The notes below the pieces were generated by a model that saw only the letters and a list, made by a program, of their open reading frames with translations, made no database searches and was not told where the DNA came from. From Gnetum montanum (Eukaryota; Streptophyta; Gnetopsida; Gnetales; Gnetaceae), in assembly GCA_015680685.1 (NCBI GenBank), contig MNCI01036318.1, forward strand, positions 299,528 through 363,527: a stretch of DNA of 64,000 nucleotides, read 5' to 3'. The position numbers were made by a program, and so were the translations under genes. Each line of letters opens with the position of its first letter. Position 1 is the stretch's first letter. This document shows positions 34,082 through 46,256 of the stretch, piece after piece.

Positions 34082-35745
34082 TGAAACATCCCAAAAATTT
34101 CAAAGTCATTCTTGCTTCGCTAGGCCTTGCAATTTGCGCAGCACAACAATAGTTCTTTAGGAGGAGAACATTCTGAGTTCAGGCCAGCCAGTTCGGAAAA
34201 TTTTCTACTTTAGGTGAAAACAGGCTCTACAGATCATCCCGCCTACCCACCTAAGTAGTGTGCCAAGCTGACATCCTGCTCAGAAACAATATGTAGAGTT
34301 GAAAGCAATGCTTAGGATGCATGAAACAGTTTGGCAAGTTTTGTAAGTCACAAAGTTTGCTACGCTACGCTACGCCCTGCTATGTAGTGTAGCAACCTTC
34401 AGAAAGCGACTACAGAACGAAGTGCCACACTATGCTATGAGGTGTAGCGTAGCATGACAACAGCTATACCGCCAGTTCCCTCACTCAACCTTAAGTCCTT
34501 CAACAATGTCCCTTTCTGTCAGGAAGTAGTGGACCATGTCTATGCTAAGCTACATGGTGTAGCGAGGTGTAGCAATCCTGCAGAAGAGACAAAAGATAGC
34601 TCAAAGGGTGAAATCAGCAAGTTTGCGAGTCTCGCAAAAGCAAAGTTTGCAAATCGACAAAGTTTTCATGACTAAGGCCAGTCACTATGCTACACTACGC
34701 TACGTAGCGTAGCATAGTGTAGTAAGCATGCAACACACATGTAGCGGAATGCACGACAAGGTGCTACACTATGCCAAGCATGCTACGCTATGCCAAGCAT
34801 GCTACGCTACGCCAAGCATAGCAAGGCATGCGGGTGGTTGTGCAACATCAATGCACTTCACCTAATTGGACTATTAGCACATGTCTCCAAATGCTGATAA
34901 CGCAATTATGACGTGGTAGGCGCACAGTTACGACATGGCAGGCTTATATTACAATAGCCATGCAAGTCCAGCGGTCATGTATGGCACGTGCAGCATAGAC
35001 AAGTAAACGTGGGCCCAAGGCACATGGTGTCCAAATCGTCCCTTTCACATGCCCTTAATCCTATAAATACCCCGACAAGCAGCATTCAAAGGGTAGGAAA
35101 ATTTTTTCAAGAAGCAACATTCAAAAGTGAGGAATTCTCCCCGATTCCTTGACTTTTCCTCTCCCTGGCATTCACTCTGGAATTCAAGTTCTCTTTCATG
35201 CACATTGTAACATCAAGCATTGTAAGCTTTCTGTTTGACACTAGAAATAGTTAGCTCTTTCAGCTGGCATTTTGCTCCACCTCCCTTCTACCACCTTGGT
35301 AGAATCTTTGCATTGTTAGTGCCTAAGTCTGCACCCAAGTGCACAACCTATTTCGCTCTACACATCCTAGTTACTCTCAGGATCTCTGCACTTCGTCACG
35401 TTGTGCAACCGACTGTATCCACGTTGACAGAGCAAACTTGTAGCTTCGAAGCAGTGCATTTTTCTAACTGCATTTTACTTTTTTTCTGCTTTACTGTGTT
35501 TTGGCATTATTTTCTACTTTATTTACTTTCAAGCATTACTTCGCATTTTTGTTCCCGTTTTCAAAACTACATGTTGCAAAAGGCTATATAGATGCTAATT
35601 AAGTCCTTGTCTGATTGAGTAGACCATTTAGGGTGCTCTGTATCCGTACACACCCAGCATGGCCCTCCTACGGGTATGGGATCAAAACTGTCATGCCCGC
35701 TGACCCCTCGGTGTTTTTCAGTCACCGATGTTTTTGGTCACTACA
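34082..35745 (+). repeat. 5' LTR of Tat-4
   Basis: 1,664 bp, TGAAACATCC to CACTACA. The upstream half is packed with GCTACGC/GCGTAGC words, including the 18-bp perfect palindrome CTACGCTACGTAGCGTAG at 34695-34712. TATAAATA is at 35062-35069. Confidence 0.93.
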
Positions 35746-35751
35746 GTTTTC

Positions 35752-36130
35752 TGGTGCTAGAAGGAGGGCCTTTTGGTGCCTTTTCCACGTATCATGGTAG
35801 TTCTGTGACCTTCTACACCTTGATATGCATAAGCGTAAATGTGACACCCTTTTGCGATTGTTTGTGCTTTGTGCGGTGCAAATCGATCACCTCGACGGTT
35901 CGTCTGGAGCCCTACAGAACACAAGACCTTCGATCACCAGTTAACTAGCTTGCCAGTCTTACAGTAGTCTTGCATGCGTTCTGTACCCCATCTTACATGG
36001 TAGTTGCTTCAATAGTCCCTCTAGGATCCTACGAGACATAAAGCCTTCTTGGTCGCCAATTAACTAGCTTATCTTACGGTAGTCTTGCATGCATTCTGTA
36101 CACCATCTCGATTCCCAATCGAACAAGGGA
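35752..36130 (+). other. Primer site and leader of Tat-4
   Basis: The primer site TGGTGCTAGAAGGAGGG is at 35752-35768. One full and two partial copies of the leader repeat follow (35793-36110). The gag start region of Tat-3 (19520-19930) has no counterpart; the leader runs straight into the Pro-rich part of gag. Confidence 0.7.
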
Positions 36131-38640
36131 GGTCCAACCGATCCTGCTCCTATCCCTCCTATCTAGTCCTTCTAGGCCAAGTCATTGTCTCTTATTGCTC
36201 CCTTTGTAATTACGCCTACGCTTCCACAACCCGCGATTATGGCTGCTATGGGTAGCCATGCCAATCCTGTAGTGTTTCAACACATGCCCTCGCCTGTTTT
36301 GCCTATTCCATTTGCAGCTACTATTCCTTTGTAGGCTATTCAGCAATCCAGTTCTGTGGCACATAATACACCAACCATGGCTATCTTGCCACATATTCAT
36401 ACCATACCAACTTCACAAACATACGCGACTTCTGTCTATATTCATACATTCACATCTGTTCCACCCAGTATGGCAGGCCCCAGCCTGTCCACATGGTGGA
36501 CTTCATTTGCTTCTTTACCTAACCTGCAACCATCGCAAATGTCGCACTACATGCACTCTCAAATACACCAAGCCTTGTAGTCAGCACAGCCTAACACGGG
36601 GCTATGGTCTATGCTACCAGTGACACAAGTAGTCTACCCAGCAACCCAACCTACGGTCGTTGCCTTAACAACACCACCTGCCGGGTGGTGGACAACATAG
36701 GCAGCACTGCTTGCAAGGGTCGTCCCAATGGTACCGCCAATGGGTCAAGCCACCACCCCCACCATACCACAGGTGGGAGCTACCCCTTAGCTCTCCAGCC
36801 ATCCACAATGCCACCGGATCTGGACCAAGCATTTCAGCTCATCCAGTCCCTCATTGAGGAAACAAAATGCCTCAAAGCTACTAGGTCTAACACAGTACAA
36901 GCCATGGACTTCTACCAGGATGATCATATTAGCCTTGCAATCCCCACTTTGACACTACCCCCAGGGATGTCTCTCTCACATTTCATGAAGTACGATGGGG
37001 AGGGAGATCCCAATGCACATCTTGTCACCTTCAAGTCTCAGTCTTTGCTATTGCAACAATGGTCACACACGATCATGTGCATCTTCACCATGTCCCTAGC
37101 TGGGAAAGCCTTAGACTGGTATCGTGCGTTGCCATGCTTATCCATATCAACTTTGGAATAGCTCCTGACCCAGTTTGTGACATGCTGCAAGTACAACTTG
37201 AAGCTAGATAACATGCTAGATCAATTGATGAGCGTGAAGCAAGACCTGCTAGAACCAATCCAAAATTTCATTCAACGTTGGAGCCCAACCCTTAACGAAA
37301 TCTGTGAGCCCATCGCGGAGGCCCACTTGATGGCTATTTTTAAGGGCGCAGTGAATGACTTCATCAAGTCTAAATTGTACTACCTCGCTCCTCGCTTTCT
37401 TAGTTAGGCTTTCACTCAGACTAAGAGAATATAAGATGCAGTTGAGGTAAGCAAAGACTCAGCCTACATCGCTTACAAAATCACCTTCACAAAGAAGGAC
37501 AAGGGTAAAGCCCCAACAACCATAGTGACTGTTGTGGCAATCGAGGTCAAGCCCAAACCTAGCAATAAAAGTAGCAAGAACAACAAGAAACTGGCCATAC
37601 CTGCGGCTAACCCTACACCCAAACAAGGCCACATGCCGCAACCTACTACACCTATGCCCGAGACATCTACAAAACCCAAATCCAAATTTGAGCGTAAAGA
37701 CCGCTCAAAGTACACTCCATTGCTCTAAAGCCTTCAGAGCTTCTGAAGTAACTGCTGGCAGCAGGATACATCCAACACAAGCAGATGTTGGAAGAAGTAA
37801 ACACAAGACATCAATGCTACTATGAGCTCCTAAGGATTCCCTCCTTGGCCCTGCCTAATGAGCCTCCAGTTCCTAGGGATTTCAGGCTAGACAAGTTTTG
37901 TGACTACCACCAATAGTGTGGTCACAACACGAATTATTTTCTGGCATTGTAGGATGACATCCAAAGATTAATCGACCAGGAAAAACTGGTGCTAGATGAA
38001 AGTAACCTAGTACGCCCTGAAAACCAATCTATTTATGTCTACATGGATCCCCTTAATGCCAACAATGCCAGTTACATCATCAACGCTATTGGCATTGACA
38101 GTGATCCGAGGCCACCATGGTAGCCATTCGTGGTCCGTGTGCCTTAGCGTAGTGCACCAACACCACTAGTGGTTGGTCCAAGTTCGTAGCAACTATTCGT
38201 CTTGAAAGTCCCACCACGGGTATCCACCTTTGTGCCACCTGTTAGTGGAGTCACGTGGTCCCGTTAGTTAACATCTCTAGCTCCATTCATCATCAAGGGG
38301 TCGATGCCTTTGACGACACCTATCTCATGCAACAAAGTTGAATAGCCTCCTTGCCTCTCAAGGCGAGAAGTCCACTTGGTAGGCAAGACATCGAAGGGAG
38401 GTACCGTTAAGGGTATGCCCAAGCCTATGTCTTCGCCCCTTGCATTTGCACCTTCACCCCCAAAGACAAAGGTTGACATGACTATGCAGCCTGCATCACC
38501 CTACTGACAAGGATCTAAACCTAGATCCAAAGTCACCTCTCCTTGAGAGATTTGTCTTTTGGGACAAACCAAAGAGGAGGAAAGTGTCAAACAAGGGGGT
38601 AGCCAAGACCTTTTGAACACCCTCACTTAGGTCAAGCAAG
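36131..38640 (+). pseudogene. gag of Tat-4, N-terminus deleted
   Basis: Pro/Thr-rich low-complexity part at 36131-36780. The capsid-like core runs from FYQDDHISL (36909) and GDPNAHLVTF to LDWYRALPCLSIS, stops once, and continues at 37177-37404 with NLKLDNMLDQL, QNFIQRWSPTLNEI and NDFIKSKLYYL. A Lys/Asn-rich basic stretch lies near 37500-37600. The zinc motif near 37895 reads FCDYHQ, stop, CGHNTNYF; the last Cys is Phe. The rest is a low-complexity linker. Less decayed than Tat-3 gag. Confidence 0.85.
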
Positions 38641-39520
38641 CTCTAAAGCAGAAAAATGCTACACTGAGCTTGTACAACCTAATCATGACATCTGTACCCC
38701 ACCGCAAGGCTCTAATCCGCATGTTAATGATGATTCTGGTTGACGAGAACATGCCAACAGAAGAGCAAGCAATCCATTCGATCATGCTTTCCTCTGTACC
38801 CGTAGAGTCCGTGACACCTCAATTGACTTTCAGTGACGATGCCATTAGGGAAGATCCTGAAGGGGGTCAGGTGACTACAGTGCCTCCCTTCATCATAATT
38901 CAGGTCAGCCAACACCAGATTCGAAGGGTACACGTTGATGATGGAGCTGCCACAAATGCCATTCCCTTCCCTATTATGGACAAGTTGGGATTGGTCGACC
39001 AGATCAAACCCACAATGACGCCATGTCTAAGGTCCTTCAACGGGGCATGCATCCCGGTGAAGGGCACAATTCATGTAAACTTCGTAGTAGGGGACCAGTT
39101 CCCCACAAACGTGACGTTCATCATGGTTGAGGAAATGCTTGAGTTTTACCTGATCTTGGGAAGATCATGGTTAGTGCAACTTAGGGCTGTCTCCTCACCT
39201 ATACACCAGGAAATCTACTTACCATATGCAGGCAGGGAGGTGGTGATCCATGGTGATGAAGTAGCGATGCAAGCAATCAGTAACGTAGACATGGAGCAGG
39301 GCTCAGAGGTCACAATCTTTGAGAGTGAGGTGCTTACTCACGCATGCATTAACCATCCAACGGAAGGATCAGCCTAGCAAGTCAATTCCCAAATCAAAAA
39401 CACATGGGTTGAGTTGCCCTTCCAAGTAGGGGATGATGATGTGAATGAGGGCCCTGGTGAAACACCTTGGCCTTATATTCCGATCAATCCACGATAGGTC
39501 AAGAGGTAGCTACGCATAGC
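38641..39520 (+). pseudogene. Aspartic protease of Tat-4, open core
   Basis: Open from 38670 to 39374. The catalytic motif is VHVDDGAATNAIPF near 38932; LILGRSWLVQL near 39151. Beyond the stop, the tail aligns with Tat-3 (VELPFQV near 39412) to LRIA near 39517. This is the most complete protease in the window, though upstream gag stops would prevent its expression as a polyprotein. Confidence 0.87.
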
Positions 39521-39609
39521 GTAGCAGCCCTATTGCTTCCTGCCCAGTTGCCATCCCTTGTACATTCACTGCTTCTTTGCTTTGTTAACATGTCATCCTT
39601 CTAGAATGC

Positions 39610-39790
39610 TATGCTACAGCCTGAAATGGCGTAAAACTAGTAGCATCATTTTTTTCTTTGTTAATGTACTACCTCTTTTGGCAATGGCCTGAAATGGCCT
39701 AAAACTAGCATTGTTGCTTTTTGCTTCATTAACACGTAATCCTTTTGGCATGTTACGCAATGGCCCAAAATGGCCTAAAACTAGCATATG
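39610..39790. repeat. Repeat between protease and antisense gene (Tat-4)
   Basis: Three units of GAAATGGCCTAAAACTAGCA type, spaced by TTTGCTTYRTTAACAYGT runs. It corresponds to the seven-copy array at 23464-23672. Confidence 0.8.
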
Positions 39791-39960
39791 AAAGCATGAA
39801 AACTTTACACGATACATAAGTTAACGTAAAATCAGTTTCTTTTCTGAATTTTTTCATTCAAAACTTTCGCCTATTGGCAATGTTTGTGAAGCTTTTACAA
39901 AAATTTCAAAATTTCAACATTTCAAAATTTCAAAAATTTCAAAAAGAAAATCCCATGCTA

Positions 39961-40310
39961 TCATGGGTTGTCTCTGTTTGCATCGTCCTCACCACTCACC
40001 TCTGCTTCATCTACTTGTGCATCATCCTCCTCTAAATCACCCTTTGTCAGTTCTTCATTCCCTCCCTCTACGGGCCTTGCACCCTCATCTGGAGCTTGCA
40101 TTGTAGGAATGAAGTAGTTAGTTAGGGCAACAAACACAAACTATAACATAGCATGAACATCTATACATTAAAGCGACTAACCTGAGAGGGGCCTGCGTTG
40201 GTCTCAAAGGGTATCCGATCTAGACCGAACCTGAGGTGATGCCAAACCTCCTCTGTCGTGATGTTCATCCATTGCCTATTGCTAGGTTCATCATTCATAG
40301 TAATGGCTTG
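39961..40310 (-). pseudogene. Antisense gene remnant of Tat-4 (last exon and part of exon 6)
   Basis: The last exon spans 40094-39961 and encodes an acidic tail ending DNP-stop, like ENP-stop in Tat-3. The intron 40181-40095 (GTTAGT to AG, 87 nt) matches the 89-nt intron of Tat-3. The exon upstream (about 40300-40182) has TEEVWHHLRFGLD, as in Tat-3. A deletion then joins this exon to mid-RT near 40310. Confidence 0.85.
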
Positions 40311-43073
40311 CAGCATTCGCACCAGCTATTAACAACCTTCATGACTCCATGGGGGACCTTCTGCTACACCATGATGCCTTTTAGGCTCAAGAATGCTAGA
40401 GCAACCTACCAGCGAGCCATGACTTACATTTTCAATGACTACATCCTAGAAACATTAAACGACTACGTGGATGATATAGTAGTCAAGTCCAAAGAGGCAG
40501 CTGATTACCCACGTGATCTAGGGGTAGTCCTCAAATGCTGCCAAATGCACGACTTATGCCTCAATCCTAAGAAGTGTGTCTTCAGGGTGAAAACTGGATG
40601 CATGTTAGGGTTTGTAGTATCGGAGGCCGGAATACGGGTGGACCTTGACAAAGTTAAGGCCATCGTCAACCTAGCGCCTCCCACAAATCCTAAGGAGTTA
40701 TGTGGTTTGCAAGGTAGAGTGTAATTCATTCGAAGGTTTATAGCAAGGTTAACCAACAAGTTACACCCCATGCAACATCTTCTAAAAAAGGGGGTTAACT
40801 TTGAATGGACAACCCAGTGTCAACAAGCCTTCGACAACCTGAAGAAGGAACTCTCACACCTCCCGACTGTGCATCTGCCACAAAGAAATAAATCCTTCTT
40901 TGTCTACCTTGCTACCTCTGACACATCTATCATGGCATTGCCATGTTAGAAGTGAGACGACGGTTCTGAGATTCCAGTGTATTATCTGAGTCATGCTTTA
41001 ATAGTGCATGAGGCAAAATACAACGAAGTGGAGAGGAATTGCCTGGCCTTAGTGTTTGTACTAAAAAGGTGGCAGCATTACCTGTTCTGTAGTACAACCA
41101 ACATCATTTGCAAAAGCAATATACTCTGGGTGATCACTAACAACTTATACAAAAGTAGCAGGATAGCCCGATGGAAGGCAATAATCACAGAGTTTGATTT
41201 ACGCTATGTAAGTCAATCATCGACAAAGGGTCAAGCCATAGTGACCCAAATCATGGCCTCACCAGTTGATGACTAGGCAACCATAGACCCCAAATTCCCA
41301 GATGAATACGTTAGCAATATCAACATCGTCTCGTCGCATTTTGAAGCCACCTTACATTTCGACGGTGCCTCAACTGCACGAGGAGGTAGCGCCATTGCCA
41401 TAATCATGTTCCCCTATGGGAAAATGCATCCATCCACTTATTGATTTGTGTTCCCTTGCACCAACAACGTGGTAGAATATGAGGGGCTACTCAAAGGTAT
41501 CTTAACTAACTGAGTGCTATGCATACAACACCTGGCAATCTGGGGCAATTCACAACTAGTCATGAATCAAATCACCGAGGTCTACGCCTGCAAAGCTATG
41601 CACCTGCAACCCCACTGTGATCTAGCAAAAATCCTGCTTAAGCAATTTGCAATCATAGATGTGCAACACATGCCATGCAACGAGAACACCATGAAAGATG
41701 CCTTAGCTACTCTTGCATTAAACATTTCATCACATTCCTTGGAAAACCTTCCAACCGCGATTATAGAATGCGTAGAGCCTATCACTCAAGCGGAACATGT
41801 GGCCTCTATCAGTGCTACGGCTACCCAAGAGTGGTATGCCAACATTAAAACTTATCTACAACATGGAAAAGCCCTAGGTGGATTGACATCTGCCTAGAGA
41901 GATGCAGTCCGTAAGCATGCCCGGTAATACATGCTCATGGGAAATAACGTCCTATGCCAATGTTCCTATGACAGGATATTGCTAGCATGCGTGGGTGGCG
42001 AGCAGGCACAAAAGGTAGTTAATGAAGTTCATGAGGGGTTGTGCGGTGGACACATAGCACCCAGGGCTATGGCTGCAAAAATTAGACGCCTAGGGTACTA
42101 CTGACCCCACATGGAGCGCAATTGCCTATCAAAAGTCAAGAAATGTGACATGTGCCAGAGATACGCAAATCTCATACATGTCTTGCCTAGAGACCTACAT
42201 CCAACACAAATCACATGGTCCTTCCAACGATGGGGATTAGACCTCATAGGGCCTATCATGCCTAAGTCCTCCACAGGGCATAGCTTCATTATCACCACCA
42301 ATGAGTATTTTACCAAGTGGGTGGAAGCTATTCCCCTGAGAAAAACGATGTCTCAGCAAATCTGCCATTTCATTCTCAATAACATCGTAACAAGGTTTGG
42401 GCTTCCAATGACTATTGTGACAAAAAATGAGCCACAGTTCAATAGTACGGAAACCCAAACCTTCTGTAGCAATGTAGGCATTAAGCAATCATTCTCTTCC
42501 CCTTATTATCCATAGGCGAATGGGTAGGCGGAGGCTACAAATAAGTCCATCATCAACTTGCTGAAGCGGATGCTTAACAACAGCAAGAGGTAGTGGCATG
42601 AGCAAATCCTCTATGTCCTCTAGGCCTACAGAACGACATGTAGAACTACAACAAGTAAGACCCCTTACAGCCTTGTTTACAGATCTGAAGCTGTATTGCC
42701 TCTTGAGTTGTAGGTACCATCACTCTGGATGATCCTCGTGGATGTCGTGAGTGAAGCCCAGAATAACAAGTCATGAACCATTAACCTTGACTCAGTGGAG
42801 GAGGAGTGCATGCAGATGCTGAGACACATTGAGCACTACCAAAGCAAGCAGCAACAGAAGCACCATGTAGATCTGCATTGATGGCCAATGCAGAAGGGCA
42901 ACGTCGTCCTCAAGGTCATTCATGAACACGTGAGAAAATTCTCAGCCAACTGGGAAGGTCCTTACATGGTCACTAAAGCCTTTGGAAATGGAGCCTTCAA
43001 GTTGGTGGACATGGATGACAATGAGTTCATCAACCAGGTGAATCACTCGTATCTCAAGCTGTACTATGTCTGA
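40311..43073 (+). pseudogene. pol of Tat-4, RT N-terminus deleted
   Basis: It enters RT at TTFMTPWGTFCYTMMPF; the catalytic motif YVDD is near 40465. RNase H (40800-41276) and the second RNase H (about 41350-41720, with stops) follow. The integrase zinc finger has CDMCQ near 42150. The core has WGLDLIGPI near 42235, and the second Asp of the triad is changed (TKNEPQF near 42422 for IDNGPQF in Tat-3). The third catalytic Glu is present at 42531-42533, but the Gln codons around it are TAG (42513, 42525). Ends NHSYLKLYYV-stop at 43073. Confidence 0.9.
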
Positions 43074-43091
43074 AGCACAATGGCAACAACA

Positions 43092-43380
43092 AGCACCATC
43101 TGCTACGACGATAAACTGGTAATTGCACCAAGCAGCATCCGCAATGACGATAAACTAGTGACATCTAGCAGCATCTGCTATGACATTAAACTGGTGGCAA
43201 CCGTTCACTACGACATAAAACTAACACTAACACTGCTAGTCCACTATGACTATAAATTGGCACTGCTCATCCGCTATGACGTTAAACTGGCATGTACAGT
43301 CCACTAGGATCTTAAACTAGCACAGCAGTCTGCTAGGACCTTAAACTAGCACATGGTCTACCAAGACCTTAAATTGGGTT
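43092..43380. repeat. ~30-bp tandem repeat after integrase in Tat-4
   Basis: Nine or so units of ATCTGCTACGACGATAAACT type. Same place and motif as 32570-32975 in Tat-3. Confidence 0.9.
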
Positions 43381-44395
43381 CATGTCACATCCCTAGCATG
43401 CATCTACGATGAGTATGCATCAAACGAGCATACATGATGTTGACGTGTGGGTGGGACGTCACAGCTCTAGAACATAGTTCATGATGCAATGAGAACACGA
43501 TCTAGGACATACATGACGTTGCCACCCTTAGCATCATGCTGACCCTCTAGAAATGTTGTATGACATGATACTGGTCCTTCAAACCTACTATCGCCATGGC
43601 CCATCACTCTAATGGTAGTTCCTTGGCTAGTTCCTGTAGCTGGAGTTCCAGCAGTATTGTGGCCTAGCCACAATATTGTTACTCTATAGACCCCTGCCAA
43701 CACCTTAGCTCACATGAATTTTAGCTATGTGGTAGTTGATCCCACAATTGAACTGAGAGCACATGCCTTTGGCGGGGATTCCAGAGCATCCACACCCATA
43801 GCAACTCCTGGTGCCTCAGAGGCCAGCTCCTCCACGTCGATGCTGTCAAGGCCACTGCTGGCCTTCCTTCTTTGGATATCACACATTGGTGACGATACCC
43901 AATAGCTTCAATGACGCTAGCAGCCAACAAGACCTTTGCCCCTGCAGGCATGGCTTGCGATAATAGTAAATGCTACAGTGTCGTGAAGCGAGTGCCTCGG
44001 CTAGCTCAGCCACTTCAAAGTGCAAATGCCATGACGTGCGTAACACAACTCACCACATGGAAAGAATCTGTAGGTAGGTCAAAACCCTTCACAGATGTAA
44101 CGCAACTCATCCTGCGAAGGAAATACCTACCCTATGAGAGGTTGAAGAACAGCGCCAGCCAAAGATGAAAACACGAATGAGTCCCTCATGAGCACTCTGA
44201 CAAGGAACTCTGCTAGACATCATCTTTGTCTTTGCCTTAACCTCTGCAAAAGTAATGCAACACTCTCAAGTGCAGCCAAGCAATGTCTCAACGCTCACCA
44301 AGTAACAACCTCAGCATTTTGCATACTGCGGTGTTTCGTATACTTTGTCAACATCTATCGAGCCCGTCCTCCAGACGTCGACAAAGAGGGGCCAA
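43381..44395. other. 3' leader and polypurine tract of Tat-4
   Basis: Non-coding or weakly coding; aligns with 32976-34081 and 46040-46256 of Tat-3. It ends with AAAGAGGGGCCAA (44383-44395), the polypurine tract, directly before the LTR at 44396. Confidence 0.8.
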
Positions 44396-46039
44396 TGAAA
44401 CATCCCAAAAATTTTGAAGTCATTCTTGCTTTGCCAGGCCTTACAATTCGTGTAGCACCATGGTAGTTCTTCAAGAGGAGAACGTTCTGAGTTCAGGCCA
44501 AGCAGTTTGGAAAATTTTCTACTTTAGGTGAAAATAGGCTTTACAGATTATCCCGCCTGCCCACCTAAGTAGTGTGTCGAGCCGATAACCTACTCAGAAA
44601 CAATATGTAGAGTTGATAGCAACGCTTAGGATGCACAAAACAGTTTGGCAAGTTTTGTAAGTCACAAAGTCTACTATGCTATGCTACGCCCCGCTATGTA
44701 GTGTAGCAAGCTTTAGAAAGCAACTACAAAACAAGGTGCCACGCTATGCTACGAGGCATAGCGTAGCATGGAAATAGCTATACCACCAGTTCCCTCGCTC
44801 AACCTTAAGTCCTTCAACAATGTCCCTTTCCGTCAGGAAGTAGTGGACCATGTGTGTTGCTACGCTACGCTGAGCTACATGGCACAGCGAGGCGTAGCAA
44901 TCCTGTGGAAGAGACACAAGGCAACTCAAAGGGCAGAATTAGCAAGTTTGTGAGTCTTGCGGAAGAAAATTTTGCAAATCAACAAAGTTTTCACGACTAA
45001 GGCCAATCGCTACACTACGTAGCATAGCATAGCATAACAAGCATGCAACACACATGTAGCGGAACACACGAAAAGATGCTACGCTACGCCAAGCATGCTA
45101 CGCTACAAAGCACAGCAAGGCATGCCAGTGGTTGTGAGACATCAATGCACTTCACCTAATTGGACCGTTGGCACACGTCTCTAGATGCTAACAATGCAAT
45201 TACAGCATGATAGGCGAATAGTTACGACATGGCAGGCTCACATTACAACAACCATGCAAGTCCAACGATCATGTATGGCACGTGCAGCACAGACAAGTCA
45301 ACATGGGCCCAAGGCATGTGGCATCCAAACCACCCCTTTCGCGTGTCCTTGATCCTATAAATACCCCAACAAGTAGCATTCAAAGGGTAGGGAATTCTTT
45401 TCAAGAAGAAACATTCAAAAGCGAGGAATTCTCCCTGATTCCTTGACTTTTCCTCTCCCTGGGATTCACTTTGGCATTCAAGTTCTCTTTCATGCACAAT
45501 GTAACATCAAGCATTGTAAGCTTTCTGTTCAACACTAGAAATAGTTAGCTCTTTCAGCTAGCATTTTGCTCCACCCCCCTTCTACCACCTTGGTAGAATC
45601 TTCACATTGTTAGCGTGTAAGTCTGTACCCAAGTGCACAACTTGTTTCACTCTACATGTCCTAGTTACTCTCGGGATCTTTGCACTTCGTCACGCTGTGC
45701 AACTGACTGTATCCACCTTAACAGAGCAAACTTGTAGCTTCGGAGTGGTGCATTTTTCTAATTGCATTTTACTTTTTTTCTGCTTTACTATGTTTTGGCA
45801 TTGTTTTCTACTTTATTTACTTTCAAGCATTACTTCGCATTTTCATTCCTGTTTTCAAAACTACATGTTGCAAAAGGCTATATAGACACCGATTAAGTCC
45901 CTGTCTGATCGACCAGATCGTTCAAGGCACCCCATATCTACACACACCCAACACGGCCCTCCCACGGGTATGGGGCTGAAACTGTCATGCCTGTCAAACC
46001 CTTAGTGTTTTTCAGTTGTCAAATTTTCTGGTCGCTACA
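44396..46039 (+). repeat. 3' LTR of Tat-4
   Basis: 1,644 bp, TGAAACATCC to CGCTACA. Aligns end to end with 34082-35745, with many C/T and G/A differences. TATAAATA at 45356-45363. Confidence 0.93.
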
Positions 46040-46256
46040 CTAAAGTCTCATCTTTACCCCTTTTCCTAAACCTCCTCCCTCCCCGCTTAGCCCTTCCCTT
46101 TTCCCACGCAACCAATGCAACACTCTCAAAGTACAACTAAGCGACATCTTGACAATCACTGAAGAGCAATGTTGTCATTTTTTCTTCTGTGGTGTTTCAT
46201 ATTCTTTGTCAGTGTCTCTCGAGTCCATCCTCCAGACGTCAACAAAGAGGGGCCAA
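46040..46256 (+). other. Resumed 3' leader of Tat-3 with polypurine tract
   Basis: It aligns with 44205-44395 of Tat-4, up to the polypurine tract AAAGAGGGGCCAA at 46244-46256. This is the right-hand piece of the leader split by Tat-4. Confidence 0.85.

Larger units (their letters stand above)
34082..46039 (+). mobile_element. Tat-4: Tat element nested in Tat-3, with internal deletion
   Basis: Its LTRs are 34082-35745 and 44396-46039. Left flank TTAAA (34077-34081) and right flank CTAAA (46040-46044) make a 5-bp target duplication with one change, and the sequence on either side reads continuously as Tat-3 leader when compared with Tat-4's own leader. The internal part is about 8.65 kb because about 5.6 kb, most of the antisense gene and the start of RT, is deleted. 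The first part of gag is also missing. Confidence 0.9.
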
